NCBI GenBank assembly: GCA_016840085.1
Contig: JAEOTA010000004.1
Coordinates: 251,957-315,956, forward strand
Reading direction: 5' to 3'
Origin: Promethearchaeota archaeon
GTDB lineage: Archaea > Asgardarchaeota > Lokiarchaeia > Sigyniarchaeales > SOKP01
DNA: 64,000 nucleotides
Below, one piece after another: positions 10,201 through 18,140 of this stretch. Numbering within the stretch: position 1 is the first letter of the stretch; every line of letters starts with the position of its first letter. Made by a program: the position numbers and the translations under genes. Under the pieces are notes generated by a model, which was not told the origin of the DNA, made no database searches, and saw only the letters and a program-made list of their open reading frames with translations.

Positions 10201-12752
10201 AGATAAATATAATAGAAAACAGTCGTTCCAGCTAAGACTACTTCAATAAAAGCTTGAGTTTTTAGAATCCTCATAGTGTATTTATCTTTCATTTGATAGT
10301 GTTTTATTAAATAGTAAGTAAAGGTTAGAATACCAAATACGATATATAGTGAATAATTCACTACTGATATGGTATCAATAGGCAATCCTAAACGAAAAAA
10401 ACGGTCTAAGCCGACAATAGTAGGGATTAATGTTATACACGCTGCTATTAAAACACAATCTATCAATAAAAGTTTACGTGAAATATTCTCATAAATTTTC
10501 TTTTTTAATAAGTAATATATTGGAAAAAATAAAATAGAGAAAAAACACATGAAAGGAATTAAAAAAACATACAAAGTGTTAAGTGTGAGAAGAAATGAAA
10601 TATAATAGGCTAATCCAGCGCTAAAACCTAATGTTATTAAATTTATTTTAACGGTCACTGATTTTGAAAACAAAATTTCATTCCTAGAGAATAGGTTAAC
10701 GAAGAAAGTCATAATTAGTAATGAAAAATAAATGGAAAATACTAATTTTAGGTACAAAATTAAGCTTACTAACATAATCGAGTAAAAGAAAAAGAAAAAC
10801 AAAGCAGTAAGCTCTATCGTCATCAAATAAGAATTTATATCTACAAATTTTTTGAATATAGATTCTTTTAATCTTTCTATTTTTAATCCAAATTTTAAGT
10901 TAATATAACTAAAAATGGATAAAAATAGTAGATCTAATGTTAAAACTATAAAATTATTTAATGAATTAATAAATATTGCCAGAAAAATATTTAAAATTAG
11001 TACCCAGAACAAATAATAACTATAGATTAAAAAATCGTTATGAGAAAATAATCCTATAAGATAATTCACAAATATGAAGAGAATGAAAATTATAGGAAAT
11101 AATATAGAGGAAACTATTAAGACTTGGAAAAAACTAAATATTTCAACAATAAAAAATGTCCTTAAATTAATTAAAATAAAAATAAGTAATTCAATCAATA
11201 AAATATTTGTAAATACACATATTCTGAAGAGTTTTGAGCGTTTTGCATAAAAGATTCTAGCGTATAAAATATAAAATGAAAACAATAAAATTATTAGAAT
11301 AATGGTTGAATGAAGTAAAATATTTGAAAATAATATGATTATTGGGTCTGATGTAAATCTAATATATTCAAAAATTAAAATGGGAAAGAAAGAGTATGTT
11401 ATTAAGGAAAAACTGATAACCGCAATTATATTTTGAAATATGATGATATCTTCTTTATGGAAATAATCAATTTTAACAAAAATTTGTAGAATTAGATATA
11501 AAGATAATAAAAAGACAATAAATTGAATATTTATAAGAAAAACAGTTGAGATTAGAGGAAGAACTCCAAATGAGATAGATATTAAAATCCCAATTGTATT
11601 AAATAAAAATACATATTTATTATACTTCTTAGGACAAAATTCTGTTTTTTGTTCATAATAAAAGGGAATATAAAGGAAGGGAAGTATCAGTAATATTAAA
11701 GTGGGATTATTTATTAAAAAACTGAATAAAACGACGAACAGAATTAAGATTCCAGATAAAATTGAACTATTTTTCTGATATTTAATATTTTCTACATTAT
11801 TTTTAGAATCATTAATTCTTTTCGAAGTCTTATATGTGTTTAATTTGTTATTATAATGAAAAAGAATGTAAAATCTGGACTTAAAATAAGCAATTATAAA
11901 TATTATAGTTAAAAAGGAGCTATTAATTAATTCTAATAAAGTATACTGAACACCTGATAGAATAGATGTAATCATTATAATAAATGGCATTTGAATTAAT
12001 AAAACGAATATTAGACTCACTACTGAAATAACGAATTTTTGCTTGAAAACAGTTAGATCTTGTAAAAATACTTTTTTATCTTTAATTTTATCTTTTATTT
12101 TACTGCGCTGGATTTTTGTATTGAAATATGTGATGAAATAAAATATTAAATTTGTTATGAGACAAAAAAGCCAAGATAGATTTGTAGAAATAGTAAATGC
12201 TAGAAATATGATATGGACGATGTAATTAATTAGAATTATAAAATTGTAAGGTTGTTTAATCATTAACCTTAGATTGATTGTATGTTTGAATTCATCCTCA
12301 TTTATGTCATAAAAACCAATTGGTTGGAAACCATAATAGTAATACACAATGTTATAAAGAGCGATAAAGCTAATTAAAGGAAGTTGCACAAATGTATACT
12401 CCACAGGGGAAATAATAATAAATATAGGAACAACTATAAAAGATAGTATAGAAATTAAAAATAAAACATGAATTCTAGCAACCAGATTGTTTTCCTTATT
12501 CACGAAAAAGGATTTATTTCTGTATTTATCAAAAGTTTTATAAAAAAACAATAACGCAAACATAAAAGTTAAAACTGAAAGAGGTAATGCCAGAAAATTT
12601 CCTGCAGGAAAGAGTCTATAAATCCAAAACCCAGTAAAGGCAGTTGCAAACGGGGCTATAATCAAATAAAAAAAAAACCACCAGAGCTTTTGAAGAAATT
12701 CTGTAGCTTTCTTAAGCTTCTCTTCAGAATTACTACTTCTGTCAGATTTCAT
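4236..12752 (-). CDS. Giant repeat-built polytopic membrane protein (2838 aa), function unknown
   Basis: The ORF runs without interruption for 2838 codons and is almost entirely hydrophobic; I recognise no known enzymatic domain. After a charged N-terminus of about 20 residues (SDRSSNSEEKLKKATEF), membrane segments come in pairs separated by Lys/Arg-rich loops roughly every 65 residues. Examples are YKTFDKYRNKSFF (~75), KIQRSKIKDKIKDKK (~215), YLLKKKIYENISRKL (~755), YSYKKRLFNENF (~885), FNYSKELKVHKY (~1015), LDIHILKKIEKSYGNF (~2300) and IDKYVGVFEDKSL (~2550). Neighbouring ~130-residue blocks resemble each other, e.g. IPTIVGLDRFFRLGL (~777) and IPSFVGLELERLGL (~904). This implies some 40 two-helix modules and about 80 membrane helices. 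Positively charged loops at alternate junctions suggest both ends are cytosolic. The gene is monocistronic, with 230 bp to liv and 119 bp to the glycosidase. Antisense ORFs inside it are shadows. A transporter, scaffold or lipid-handling role would be guesswork. Confidence 0.85.
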   Translation of the reverse strand: MKSDRSSNSEEKLKKATEFLQKLWWFFFYLIIAPFATAFTGFWIYRLFPAGNFLALPLSVLTFMFALLFFYKTFDKYRNKSFFVNKENNLVARIHVLFLISILSFIVVPIFIIISPVEYTFVQLPLISFIALYNIVYYYYGFQPIGFYDINEDEFKHTINLRLMIKQPYNFIILINYIVHIIFLAFTISTNLSWLFCLITNLIFYFITYFNTKIQRSKIKDKIKDKKVFLQDLTVFKQKFVISVVSLIFVLLIQMPFIIMITSILSGVQYTLLELINSSFLTIIFIIAYFKSRFYILFHYNNKLNTYKTSKRINDSKNNVENIKYQKNSSILSGILILFVVLFSFLINNPTLILLILPFLYIPFYYEQKTEFCPKKYNKYVFLFNTIGILISISFGVLPLISTVFLINIQFIVFLLSLYLILQIFVKIDYFHKEDIIIFQNIIAVISFSLITYSFFPILIFEYIRFTSDPIIILFSNILLHSTIILIILLFSFYILYARIFYAKRSKLFRICVFTNILLIELLIFILINLRTFFIVEIFSFFQVLIVSSILFPIIFILFIFVNYLIGLFSHNDFLIYSYYLFWVLILNIFLAIFINSLNNFIVLTLDLLFLSIFSYINLKFGLKIERLKESIFKKFVDINSYLMTIELTALFFFFFYSIMLVSLILYLKLVFSIYFSLLIMTFFVNLFSRNEILFSKSVTVKINLITLGFSAGLAYYISFLLTLNTLYVFLIPFMCFFSILFFPIYYLLKKKIYENISRKLLLIDCVLIAACITLIPTIVGLDRFFRLGLPIDTISVVNYSLYIVFGILTFTYYLIKHYQMKDKYTMRILKTQAFIEVVLAGTTVFYYIYLLLYGTLYGFLLPFIAASIFFYLPSVYSYKKRLFNENFLMKVILGNSLILSGLIISIPSFVGLELERLGLSAHIVHIITISLFLFFATLKFLIFLSNKFLLKERSINFLKLVQTFTWLTISIFIILELPIIFSFHYFSPFIISSSFLIFFVINIYTLILLFNYSKELKVHKYLRDSLLHGIIFSLSFVIIFLIHESAILNLFPSILKQYNIVWYLGLFFLFVLILLKSFTYIIKVEFKKLRDGLEFISWLFTKIIVCLFLIFIFSYTIFTKIVLYILAFTFLTPITFSYFKKLNLFSEVNQSIMKKVTVILFSVSLLSFYVETFYILSNTVSFFNNNPGIQISMIIVNLVLFLSYLWLKFNKAIDVESEYKIFRFYLLYILLFLSLLYFNSILSLFLFILSYTLILSERSLFPIFRFLSYHLLSFITLIKIIALLDIYDIIFEFNLIFIGFSINIYLLTYISVLLFSILLHFKKNNFLEKFSLYTSFSVLSFVYLISYTNILILYTITISVFIFLLLVGIHFYRENDENYKWFIKPSILLFIFDFISFISYSLLFNHPPYLDFYPILTFTLTLSVTGFGFVLLFKKSSERFRKISFTINLISPILSFPIFIYFLIISSLSIPIGEPIPIIIAINLSVLLFYISIGIYQWKISWMIWKSGWYAWIIIPFANFYIIYKGLTGIDIATNSLNLFGIYDFNGSLIISIIICSLMFLPVLYTKIKKYFFHIIFVIWAESLFLLYWISQNLFIANHLLRNMSFILFSVVLLFPVFAIFKYWKIASIIWLILILINASFWQFYLMSIKISLEIASSIDILIIGLCLIVYSFFPNIRSIGFILIIAYFTILTGIFLTVYFVLYSIILNPIFSINISLIVVGLSLFSNKYLKLHKRLIDLCLSWLLILGFSWLTFNTFSLFQGFLLFSFFLALTVFGTSFFVFNHFKMNIPINKVIPYLIVTIGASSSISLLFLTLFKVSIGIFITIFSIVFIFFIYFLITEYRYVLWFLIPIPITLPILELLLILEVIRPYWYLTWALLYLTCFQILTNLFKNLVKEEQAEIKNSIMKLYEDKNQIKWLNFTCYILNSLLLSLFIGIILPIILRQFLFTQILVIYQITDFLIIWSILFLLCLRFIIKSEIEFKVQDPLLYVNKISLILYLIIPIGLSLNFLLYLIFIDLNRVISIYLFVLILSGGLFFETFIIDRHSFYYLFNSTRNKFIVLSWFIFCNTLSVFLYHSHLNLFLLFLTISVLNLISIYFLSYLDISRQQISIYRLILYYNTFIWGSFYLASLISDGLLLLFQNLEQLAYYSLFAQNASLLLFILSYFFIKVEERVKKRIELILILCFQGFLAINWILILIIYNVLDFFFIFSLVLIETCISFITINYIDFIFTKEKFPEFRTKFYSLLILILYIEISLMIFGLLTEIIGVFESIIISQLILFILTFLDIHILKKIEKSYGNFIHTISYFAISLFTLLSINQYILHYPVLLSLEFMIFIIMQVYTNYSLFKALNHLYPDKTEALIKYRAYITHVLGICFYFNLFFLLLQGLILLEIDPQLVFLSLSLMVHVLMILDIFLVKLLGKLANYFRFISWIFIMIFTTTYLIWFYVALFIQLLFTSIPLIIFILIIETAYLFNLLDFSKYIISNKKKIRFFLLMILYLDFGIWPLFYLTLDPLRALNLIILSCIIFFILTCIDKYVGVFEDKSLSSLRKISFLTIGVFLSVDVHILLGFVPNTNFFLNISVALSLFVVFLGIIVKPFKEHSFKAFAFWLAFFSLLSSILYHVSLSYELSGAILFITMLIYPFVFLLEELRELFNNFVEILIKFFRKIKQLINDVFKIVFGFLKTHFKSIWITFSAFVAVFLGILLSELFLSILLGPIHPTLLTIAIFAFLILVVPYAKSTDPDVIFKRRVLRLSYGWGSVIAFLFIYITPVWYIFTVFISIAVIGTITLVYMGRKEEREKLSIKWRFYTLITLFIAFISFGVLFVLQLIFSF

Positions 12753-12871
12753 TTTTTAAAATAAATTAAATGGTATTTTGAAAAAAATAGAAACAAAAAT
12801 TAATAAATTTATCAGAACTAGCATTTCTTCTTTTTCCCAAAAAACACAATTAGAATTGAAAAAAGATGAAA

Positions 12872-14194
12872 TCATTTAAATTTAGGAAGATAATCTTTTT
12901 GTATTTGACTCATTTCATTGAACATCTCTTCTGCAATTCCAAAGCTTCCCACATTAGGATCAGTGGCTAAACACGCAATTGCAAGATCTTTAGATTTATT
13001 CAACACAGCATCTACGCATAAATCTTGTATTGAAGCTTCAATGCGGAGTAAAGCAGCAATATTTCTAGGAATCTTTCCTAATTTAACTCCATGAACACCA
13101 TTTTTGTTAACTGTTGCTGAACACTCTAAGATTAGATCCTGTGGTAAATTATCTGTAATATTATCATTAGGAATATTAACTGCAAATTCATAGGAATTTT
13201 TATCTGTAATTATTGCCTCGATTATTGGTACTGCTCTTTCTCCAGAAGTTCTCTCGAATAAAATGCCTTTACTTGGATATCTTCCTCTTTTAAGTCTTTT
13301 ATGATAGTTGAGATATTTGTAATGAACAAATTGACCCTCATTGTCTATAAAGTTTATCCAATCAATCATATCCTTGGTTTGTGTGAATTCTTCACCGAAT
13401 TGTAAGTATTCTCCAACGTGGTTATCGCCAGCATAACAAAACCATCCAAATTTTTTAAAAACTTCAAATGTTAGAGTTGAAAATTCAAATCGATGTTCAT
13501 ATCCTCTAAAATAATCAAGAGCTTGTTCATTAAAAGTAGGCATTAAATCTTTGCCTGTTAATAAATCTTCTAAACTTAATAAGAATGCGAAATGATTTAG
13601 GCCACCTACTCCCATTTTTAACTCTCTAATTGATTTTTTAAACATGTTGGGTAAATATCCAACTAAAAACGCGATTTGATGGCATAAACCAATAAATTTT
13701 AACTCTTTGACACTTCTCTTTATCGCTAGACATACTCGAGATAATGGATTGGAAAAATTAATCAAAAAGGCATTTGGGCAAAATTTTTCAGCATCTTTAA
13801 CAATTTCGACAATTGAAGGGATTATTCTCCAGGCATGAAAAGTCCCTCCAGGACCTCCGCATTCACCTAATATTTGTGTTGCCCCGTATTTTCTCGGTAT
13901 TTCATAATCTTGACGCCATAATTCCATTCTATTTCCAACTTCAATCGAATTAATAATAAAATCAGCATCTTTAAAGGCTTTAGCTCTGTTTGTTGTTCTT
14001 TCAAGATGAAGCTTATTCTTTTGTCTTTCATTTTCAATCTCTAAAAGATCATAAACCATCTCTAATTTTTTTTTATTTACATCATGAAGTACAACGGTAG
14101 AACCTTCTAACAAATCACTTAGAAAAATATCGTTAAACATTGGGGGACCGAATGATGTCGAACCAGCGCCTACTAGCACAATTTTTGGTTGCAT
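12872..14194 (-). CDS. Glycoside hydrolase family 4 (alpha-glucosidase/alpha-galactosidase-like)
   Basis: This 440-residue NAD- and metal-dependent glycosidase begins with the GH4 dinucleotide-binding signature KIVLVGAGSTSFG (residues 4-16). It carries GECGGPGGTFHAWRIIP near residue 110, NFSNPLSR near 150, the metal-ligand segment GLCHQ near 172 and GGLNHF near 202. GH4 enzymes hydrolyse alpha- or beta-glycosides by transient oxidation of C3, are cytosolic, and usually act on imported oligosaccharides or their phosphates. The sugar cannot be told from sequence. No sugar transporter is adjacent except the MFS gene at 16.3 kb. Length is normal, and the ATG at 14194 directly precedes the beta-alpha-beta fold. 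Confidence 0.9.
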   Translation of the reverse strand: MQPKIVLVGAGSTSFGPPMFNDIFLSDLLEGSTVVLHDVNKKKLEMVYDLLEIENERQKNKLHLERTTNRAKAFKDADFIINSIEVGNRMELWRQDYEIPRKYGATQILGECGGPGGTFHAWRIIPSIVEIVKDAEKFCPNAFLINFSNPLSRVCLAIKRSVKELKFIGLCHQIAFLVGYLPNMFKKSIRELKMGVGGLNHFAFLLSLEDLLTGKDLMPTFNEQALDYFRGYEHRFEFSTLTFEVFKKFGWFCYAGDNHVGEYLQFGEEFTQTKDMIDWINFIDNEGQFVHYKYLNYHKRLKRGRYPSKGILFERTSGERAVPIIEAIITDKNSYEFAVNIPNDNITDNLPQDLILECSATVNKNGVHGVKLGKIPRNIAALLRIEASIQDLCVDAVLNKSKDLAIACLATDPNVGSFGIAEEMFNEMSQIQKDYLPKFK

Positions 14195-14485
14195 GGTTTC
14201 AAATTATAAGCTTATAGGATTGAATTATTTATAATATATTTAAAAAATTGATTGATTTAAAGAGTTTTTAAAATCAAGGTTAACAAAATAAGCAAAATTT
14301 TATAATTTTTTGAATTATGGGAAAAAATTAATTTCAGAAATAGCTTATTTCGAACTTTAAATTAGAGATTAAACAATCTATAAAATCTCTTTTTTCTACA
14401 TTTTTGATTAAGTAAAAAAGATTATCACATTACTTAATTGTAAAAAATCTAATATTTAGATATAATGGGAAATCAATGGGTAAAA

Positions 14486-14493
14486 TTTAAATA
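14486..14493 (+). promoter_or_regulatory. Putative TATA box for the structured leader and 60-codon ORF
   Basis: TTTAAATA is a good archaeal TATA box. Initiation about 22-26 nt downstream (near 14513-14518) would start a transcript just before the first hairpin at 14531. The 558-bp gap between the glycosidase gene and the small ORF is otherwise AT-rich and featureless up to here. Confidence 0.45.
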
Positions 14494-14530
14494 GATCTTT
14501 TCACATTTACTTATTAATGAGTTTTTCACA

Positions 14531-14660
14531 TAATACTATGGATGTTTGGTGTAAATTACCTTTACCGACATTTAAGGTAATTATCCGTAGTATTATTAAG
14601 AGAGAATAAATCAAATTTCTTGACCTCTTTCTGATAATTTTTACTGATTTGTTCTCTTTT
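14531..14660 (+). ncRNA. Two consecutive long RNA hairpins in the leader of the 60-codon ORF
   Basis: Hairpin 1 has an outer 13-bp stem (14531-14543 with 14583-14595, one U.G pair). It stacks directly on an inner 9-bp stem (14554-14562 with 14574-14582), with a one-sided 10-nt bulge (14544-14553) and an 11-nt loop. Hairpin 2, two nucleotides later, has a 16-bp stem (14598-14613 with 14645-14660, two G.U pairs) and a 31-nt loop holding GACCTCT at 14622-14628. The only deviations from Watson-Crick pairing are G.U wobbles, which suggests the structure matters in RNA. It could be a cis-regulatory leader (riboswitch-like) or an independent small RNA ending at the U-run after 14657. No known riboswitch class is recognised. 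Confidence 0.6.
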
Positions 14661-14712
14661 AACACTACATATCAATAATAATTATTCGAAATTGGTCAAA
14701 ATTAGCATTTAG

Positions 14713-14749
14713 GACCTCTAGTGAAAAATTTAATTAAAAAAGGAGGTGA
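14713..14749 (+). promoter_or_regulatory. Strong Shine-Dalgarno with an upstream complementary (anti-SD) element
   Basis: AGGAGGTGA at 14741-14749 is the best ribosome-binding site in the window, 3 nt before the ATG at 14753. ACCTCT at 14714-14719 can pair with GGAGGT at 14742-14747 (six pairs, one wobble). The same GACCTCT word occurs in the hairpin-2 loop at 14622-14628. Either copy could hide the site, suggesting control of translation initiation by alternative folding. Confidence 0.45.
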
Positions 14750-14752
14750 AAA

Positions 14753-14935
14753 ATGCTGGAAAAAGAATCAGATAAAATGGATCTGATATTGGATTATTAT
14801 AAAGATTGGGATTCTTATAAAACTCCAGTTATGATGATGCTTGATAACTCAAAAGAATTTAATGAAAATATAGAAAATGTTGATGAGAGAAGACAGGGAT
14901 ATCTTTGGAGTAAATATAGGAAATTTTCCAAATAA
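14753..14935 (+). CDS. Small hypothetical protein (60 aa)
   Basis: This 60-codon ORF starts MLEKESDKMDLILDYY and ends in a basic WSKYRKFSK tail. It is rich in charged and aromatic residues, with no membrane segment, signal or metal motif. Its reality is supported by the very strong SD sequence, by an upstream TATA box, and by the structured leader. It is followed by a T-rich stretch (14966-14996) and the convergent aminotransferase gene. I recognise no family. It may be the regulated product of the leader, or a leader peptide whose translation is itself the signal. Confidence 0.6.
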   Translation: MLEKESDKMDLILDYYKDWDSYKTPVMMMLDNSKEFNENIENVDERRQGYLWSKYRKFSK

Positions 14936-14997
14936 TAGGAAACTGTTCCAATCTTTTAAATTTTATTAAAATTTTTTTTAAATTAATTTATTTTCCT

Positions 14998-16179
14998 TTA
15001 ATCAAGAATCAACTTTATCCTTTCTAAAGCTTCTTTAATTTTTTCTTCAGGTTGAGTTAAAGCAAATCTCACATAACCTTCTCCATATTGACCAAAACCG
15101 GTCCCAGGTGTAACAACTACTCCTACTTCTATCAATTTTTTTACGAAATTCATGCTACTCTTTTCAGAAAACTTTTTAGGAATTTGTGTCCATACATAAA
15201 AGGTTGCCTGTGGTTTTTCTGTTTTCCATCCCATATCATTTAATCTTTTTATTAAAATATCCATCCTTTTTTCATACACTCTCACCGTTTTTTTTACTAT
15301 TTCAGGTTTCTCCTCAGATTTATATTCACTTAAACCTTTCATTACTGCTTTCTGTATGAATTTTGGACTTCCAGAGTCAATTTGAGACTTAACTTTCCTT
15401 ACTCCTTGTATTATTTCTTTATTACCTGCTATCCACCCACATCGAAAACCAGTCATATTAAACATTTTAGAGGCACTATTAATTTCTACATGATTTTGAT
15501 CTACTTGTAATATTGTCGGCGCAATATACTCATCAAACGTAAATTCTGAATATGGATTATCATAAACAATAAAAAAGTTATAGTCTTCAGCATAATCAGC
15601 TACCTTTTTTAAAAATTCCTTTGGGGCGATCGCGCCAGTAGGATTATTAGGATAATTTAGATACATCATTTTTGCTTTTTTAAGAATTTTAGTGTTAATT
15701 GCTTCTAAGTCTGGAAGAAATTTATTTTCTTTTATTAAAGGCATCGGATAGGGTTCAGCATCGCATAGTTTTGTTGCCCCATTTTCATACACAGGATATC
15801 CCGGATTAGGACAAAGAACTATATCTCCTGGATTTATAAAAGCTCTCGCAATATTAGCTACGCCTTCTTTTCCACCAATTACGTTTGTAATCTCATCTTT
15901 AAGGTCCAATTCTACATTAAATCTTACCTTATACCATTTTGCAACAACCTCTCTAAATTCTTCTTCACCCATACTTGCAGGATAATTATGGTTTTCTGGG
16001 ATTCTAACTTCTTCAACTAATGCATTAATAATCAAGTCTGGAGTTGCTAAATCAGGATCTCCTATTCCTAGTGAAATAAAATCCATGCCTTTTTTCTTCT
16101 TTTCTGCTATTAGCTGTTCAATCTCTACAAAAATATATTTTGGAATTCTTTTTACCCTCTCAGCGTAATCTACTTTAAT
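14998..16179 (-). CDS. Class I/II PLP aminotransferase, DapL-like, with probable ATT start
   Basis: A fold-type I aminotransferase: GGKEGVANIARAF, NYPNNPTG, YDNPYSEF and the PLP-lysine segment SASKMFNMTGFRCGW are all present. The closest flavour is LL-diaminopimelate or aspartate aminotransferase, which transfers amino groups in the cytosol. The first ATG (16086) falls in the middle of the conserved N-terminus. In-frame codons upstream encode VDYAERVKRIPKYIFVEI, the family's usual opening, and reach back to a TAA at 16182-16180. The only possible initiator there is ATT at 16179, 6 nt after an AGGTG SD at 16190-16186. This gives 393 residues, the normal family length. The gene stands alone, convergent with the 60-codon ORF. 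Confidence 0.85.
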   Translation of the reverse strand: MKVDYAERVKRIPKYIFVEIEQLIAEKKKKGMDFISLGIGDPDLATPDLIINALVEEVRIPENHNYPASMGEEEFREVVAKWYKVRFNVELDLKDEITNVIGGKEGVANIARAFINPGDIVLCPNPGYPVYENGATKLCDAEPYPMPLIKENKFLPDLEAINTKILKKAKMMYLNYPNNPTGAIAPKEFLKKVADYAEDYNFFIVYDNPYSEFTFDEYIAPTILQVDQNHVEINSASKMFNMTGFRCGWIAGNKEIIQGVRKVKSQIDSGSPKFIQKAVMKGLSEYKSEEKPEIVKKTVRVYEKRMDILIKRLNDMGWKTEKPQATFYVWTQIPKKFSEKSSMNFVKKLIEVGVVVTPGTGFGQYGEGYVRFALTQPEEKIKEALERIKLILD

Positions 16180-16336
16180 TTAAAACACCTATTTTTAAGA
16201 ATTAGAGTGAAAGTACGTGTAGTCTATCATCTATATAATGATAAAAATTTTTCGAAATAGAATCTATTTTAATAAGAATTTATTAGAAAAATTGTACTAG
16301 AAAAAAAGCTAGAATATTTATTTTTTAAGATAATTA

Positions 16337-17644
16337 CTACTTTTTTTCTATTGGATTTATTTCATATTCATTCGGATCCATTGTTAGAAATGGTATGAAA
16401 TCGATATTTATTAGTATTGCCATGAATAAGAAAATTATAGCATAAATTGCAAATGTGGGTAATCCAACTAAGCTTGCGAATAGTATACTCGTTAGTTCTA
16501 ATCCAATTGTGGCTCCTAAATTAGTAAATGAGTTACACGTCGCATAATAAGTTGCATCATAATCCGGATATAATTGAGATTCCTGAGCAATTACAGCAGA
16601 AAAGGCAGAATTTTTCCAACCCGCAGCCCCCCCTAAAAGAAATGCAAAAAACATTAATATTGACCAAATCACTGGTATTAAAAATAGTAAGAAGGAGATC
16701 GTTGTTATTAACAATGAGATATAAACACTACGCTTCCTTGACTGTAAATCAGCCATTCTCCCTCCAAGTAAAGCTCCAGTAATAACTCCTAATCCAATAA
16801 TGAAAGCAGATAATGCATTAGGTGCATATAAATCTTCTCTTGTTGGATCACCAATTAAATCAATACTAGCGCCAGTAGAGCCAACCAAACCCCATTGAAT
16901 AAGAATAAAAAGAGGGATAAATAAAAATATTACTCCATCCACTATTGAATTAAATAAAGAGAATATATATACTTTCCAATTCTTAGCTTTACCAAAAATT
17001 ACTATAAGATTATCAATTATATTTATTTCTACTGATTTCTTAAGCTCTTTAACGATAATTATTAAAAACGAGAATATAATCATCGCTATCCCTAAACCTA
17101 TAAAAGCATATTCTATAATTCCTCCCGCTAATAAAATAAAAACAACTAATAAAGGACCACCTGCAATTATACCCACAGATCTAAATCCCCAACATACGCC
17201 TTGCACACGGCCTAGCCTTTCTTTTGGATATAAATCTAAAATTAGCCCATCTATAGCGGTATCTGCCATAGCTACTCCTATAACAATAAACACGCCTAGT
17301 ACCAATACCATTGTCATAGCATTTGATGGTGTTAAAATAAATGGAAAAAATACCCATAGTAGCCCTGATATAATACTAGGACCTATAATCCAAGGCTTTC
17401 TCCTTCCTATATTTTTAAAACCAAACTTGTCCGATAACATACCATAAATGAACTTTACTCCAAACGGCAGAAGAACCAATGACATTATAGAGGCAATCTC
17501 TCCCGCATCTACAGTTCCAATTAATTGTAGTAAATAGATAGGAATAATTGTTGTAAAATTACTCTGCACAATTCCTTGAGTAAAATAATTTAAAGAGAAT
17601 ACCCCAATGTATCTTTTTTTCAATTCGAGTTTTTCTTGTTCCAT
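16337..17644 (-). CDS. MFS transporter
   Basis: A 435-residue, twelve-helix major facilitator protein. The loop between helices 2 and 3 carries the family motif A variant GMLSDKFGFKNIGRRKPW (residues 68-85), and a second copy-like loop GGRMADLQSRKRSVY lies in the C-terminal half. It is a plasma-membrane secondary transporter; the substrate is unknown. Its motif A resembles sugar/GPH- or PUCC-like groups more than drug exporters. A decayed relative lies at 34381-34687. It stands alone between the aminotransferase and a small ORF; transport of the glycosidase's sugar is possible but unproven. Confidence 0.85.
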   Translation of the reverse strand: MEQEKLELKKRYIGVFSLNYFTQGIVQSNFTTIIPIYLLQLIGTVDAGEIASIMSLVLLPFGVKFIYGMLSDKFGFKNIGRRKPWIIGPSIISGLLWVFFPFILTPSNAMTMVLVLGVFIVIGVAMADTAIDGLILDLYPKERLGRVQGVCWGFRSVGIIAGGPLLVVFILLAGGIIEYAFIGLGIAMIIFSFLIIIVKELKKSVEINIIDNLIVIFGKAKNWKVYIFSLFNSIVDGVIFLFIPLFILIQWGLVGSTGASIDLIGDPTREDLYAPNALSAFIIGLGVITGALLGGRMADLQSRKRSVYISLLITTISFLLFLIPVIWSILMFFAFLLGGAAGWKNSAFSAVIAQESQLYPDYDATYYATCNSFTNLGATIGLELTSILFASLVGLPTFAIYAIIFLFMAILINIDFIPFLTMDPNEYEINPIEKK

Positions 17645-17798
17645 TAGATTAAACTAAATCTTTTTGATTTACTATCTAATTTACTGTATAAAAGCTAATA
17701 TTATTTTAAGGTTTCAGAACAAAATTCTGTACTAAAATCTAAAAAACACGTTTTAACTTAATTAATATTTTTAAGTAAAAAAAGTGATTTGAAAATTT

Positions 17799-17972
17799 TT
17801 AAGATGGAAAATCTTTACGTATTTTAATTTCACGTTTATAGGCATTAATGCGATTTTGGATATGATTAAGGGGAAAAGATTGATTTAGGTGGTCTAAATT
17901 TTTTAGAATCGCTTCCAAAACCAATATAGAATTCTCTAAAATATTAATTCTCTCTTGGGCCTTTCTCATCAT
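17799..17972 (-). CDS. Small helical hypothetical protein (57 aa)
   Basis: Starting at ATG 17972, 8 nt after a GAGGT SD, the ORF encodes MMRKAQERINILENSILVLE and continues with heptad-like hydrophobic spacing and a basic C-terminus (YKREIKIRKDFPS). It looks like one or two amphipathic helices with no enzyme motif or membrane segment. An in-frame TTG at 17987 is an alternative start but overlaps the SD. It sits in a 496-bp gap between the MFS gene and the divergent ferredoxin-domain gene. Small size keeps confidence moderate. Confidence 0.5.
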   Translation of the reverse strand: MMRKAQERINILENSILVLEAILKNLDHLNQSFPLNHIQNRINAYKREIKIRKDFPS

Positions 17973-18140
17973 ATACTTATACCTCAATCCCTTATTTTTT
18001 TTAATAATTTTAAGATAAGTTTAACTTTAAAATTATGAGAGTCAATAGGTTTTGTGGATATAAAGTGCAAATTTAATTAAATCATGTATTTTTTTATTAT
18101 TTAATTAAAAATACAGATCTTCATTATTTAGGTTATAAAA

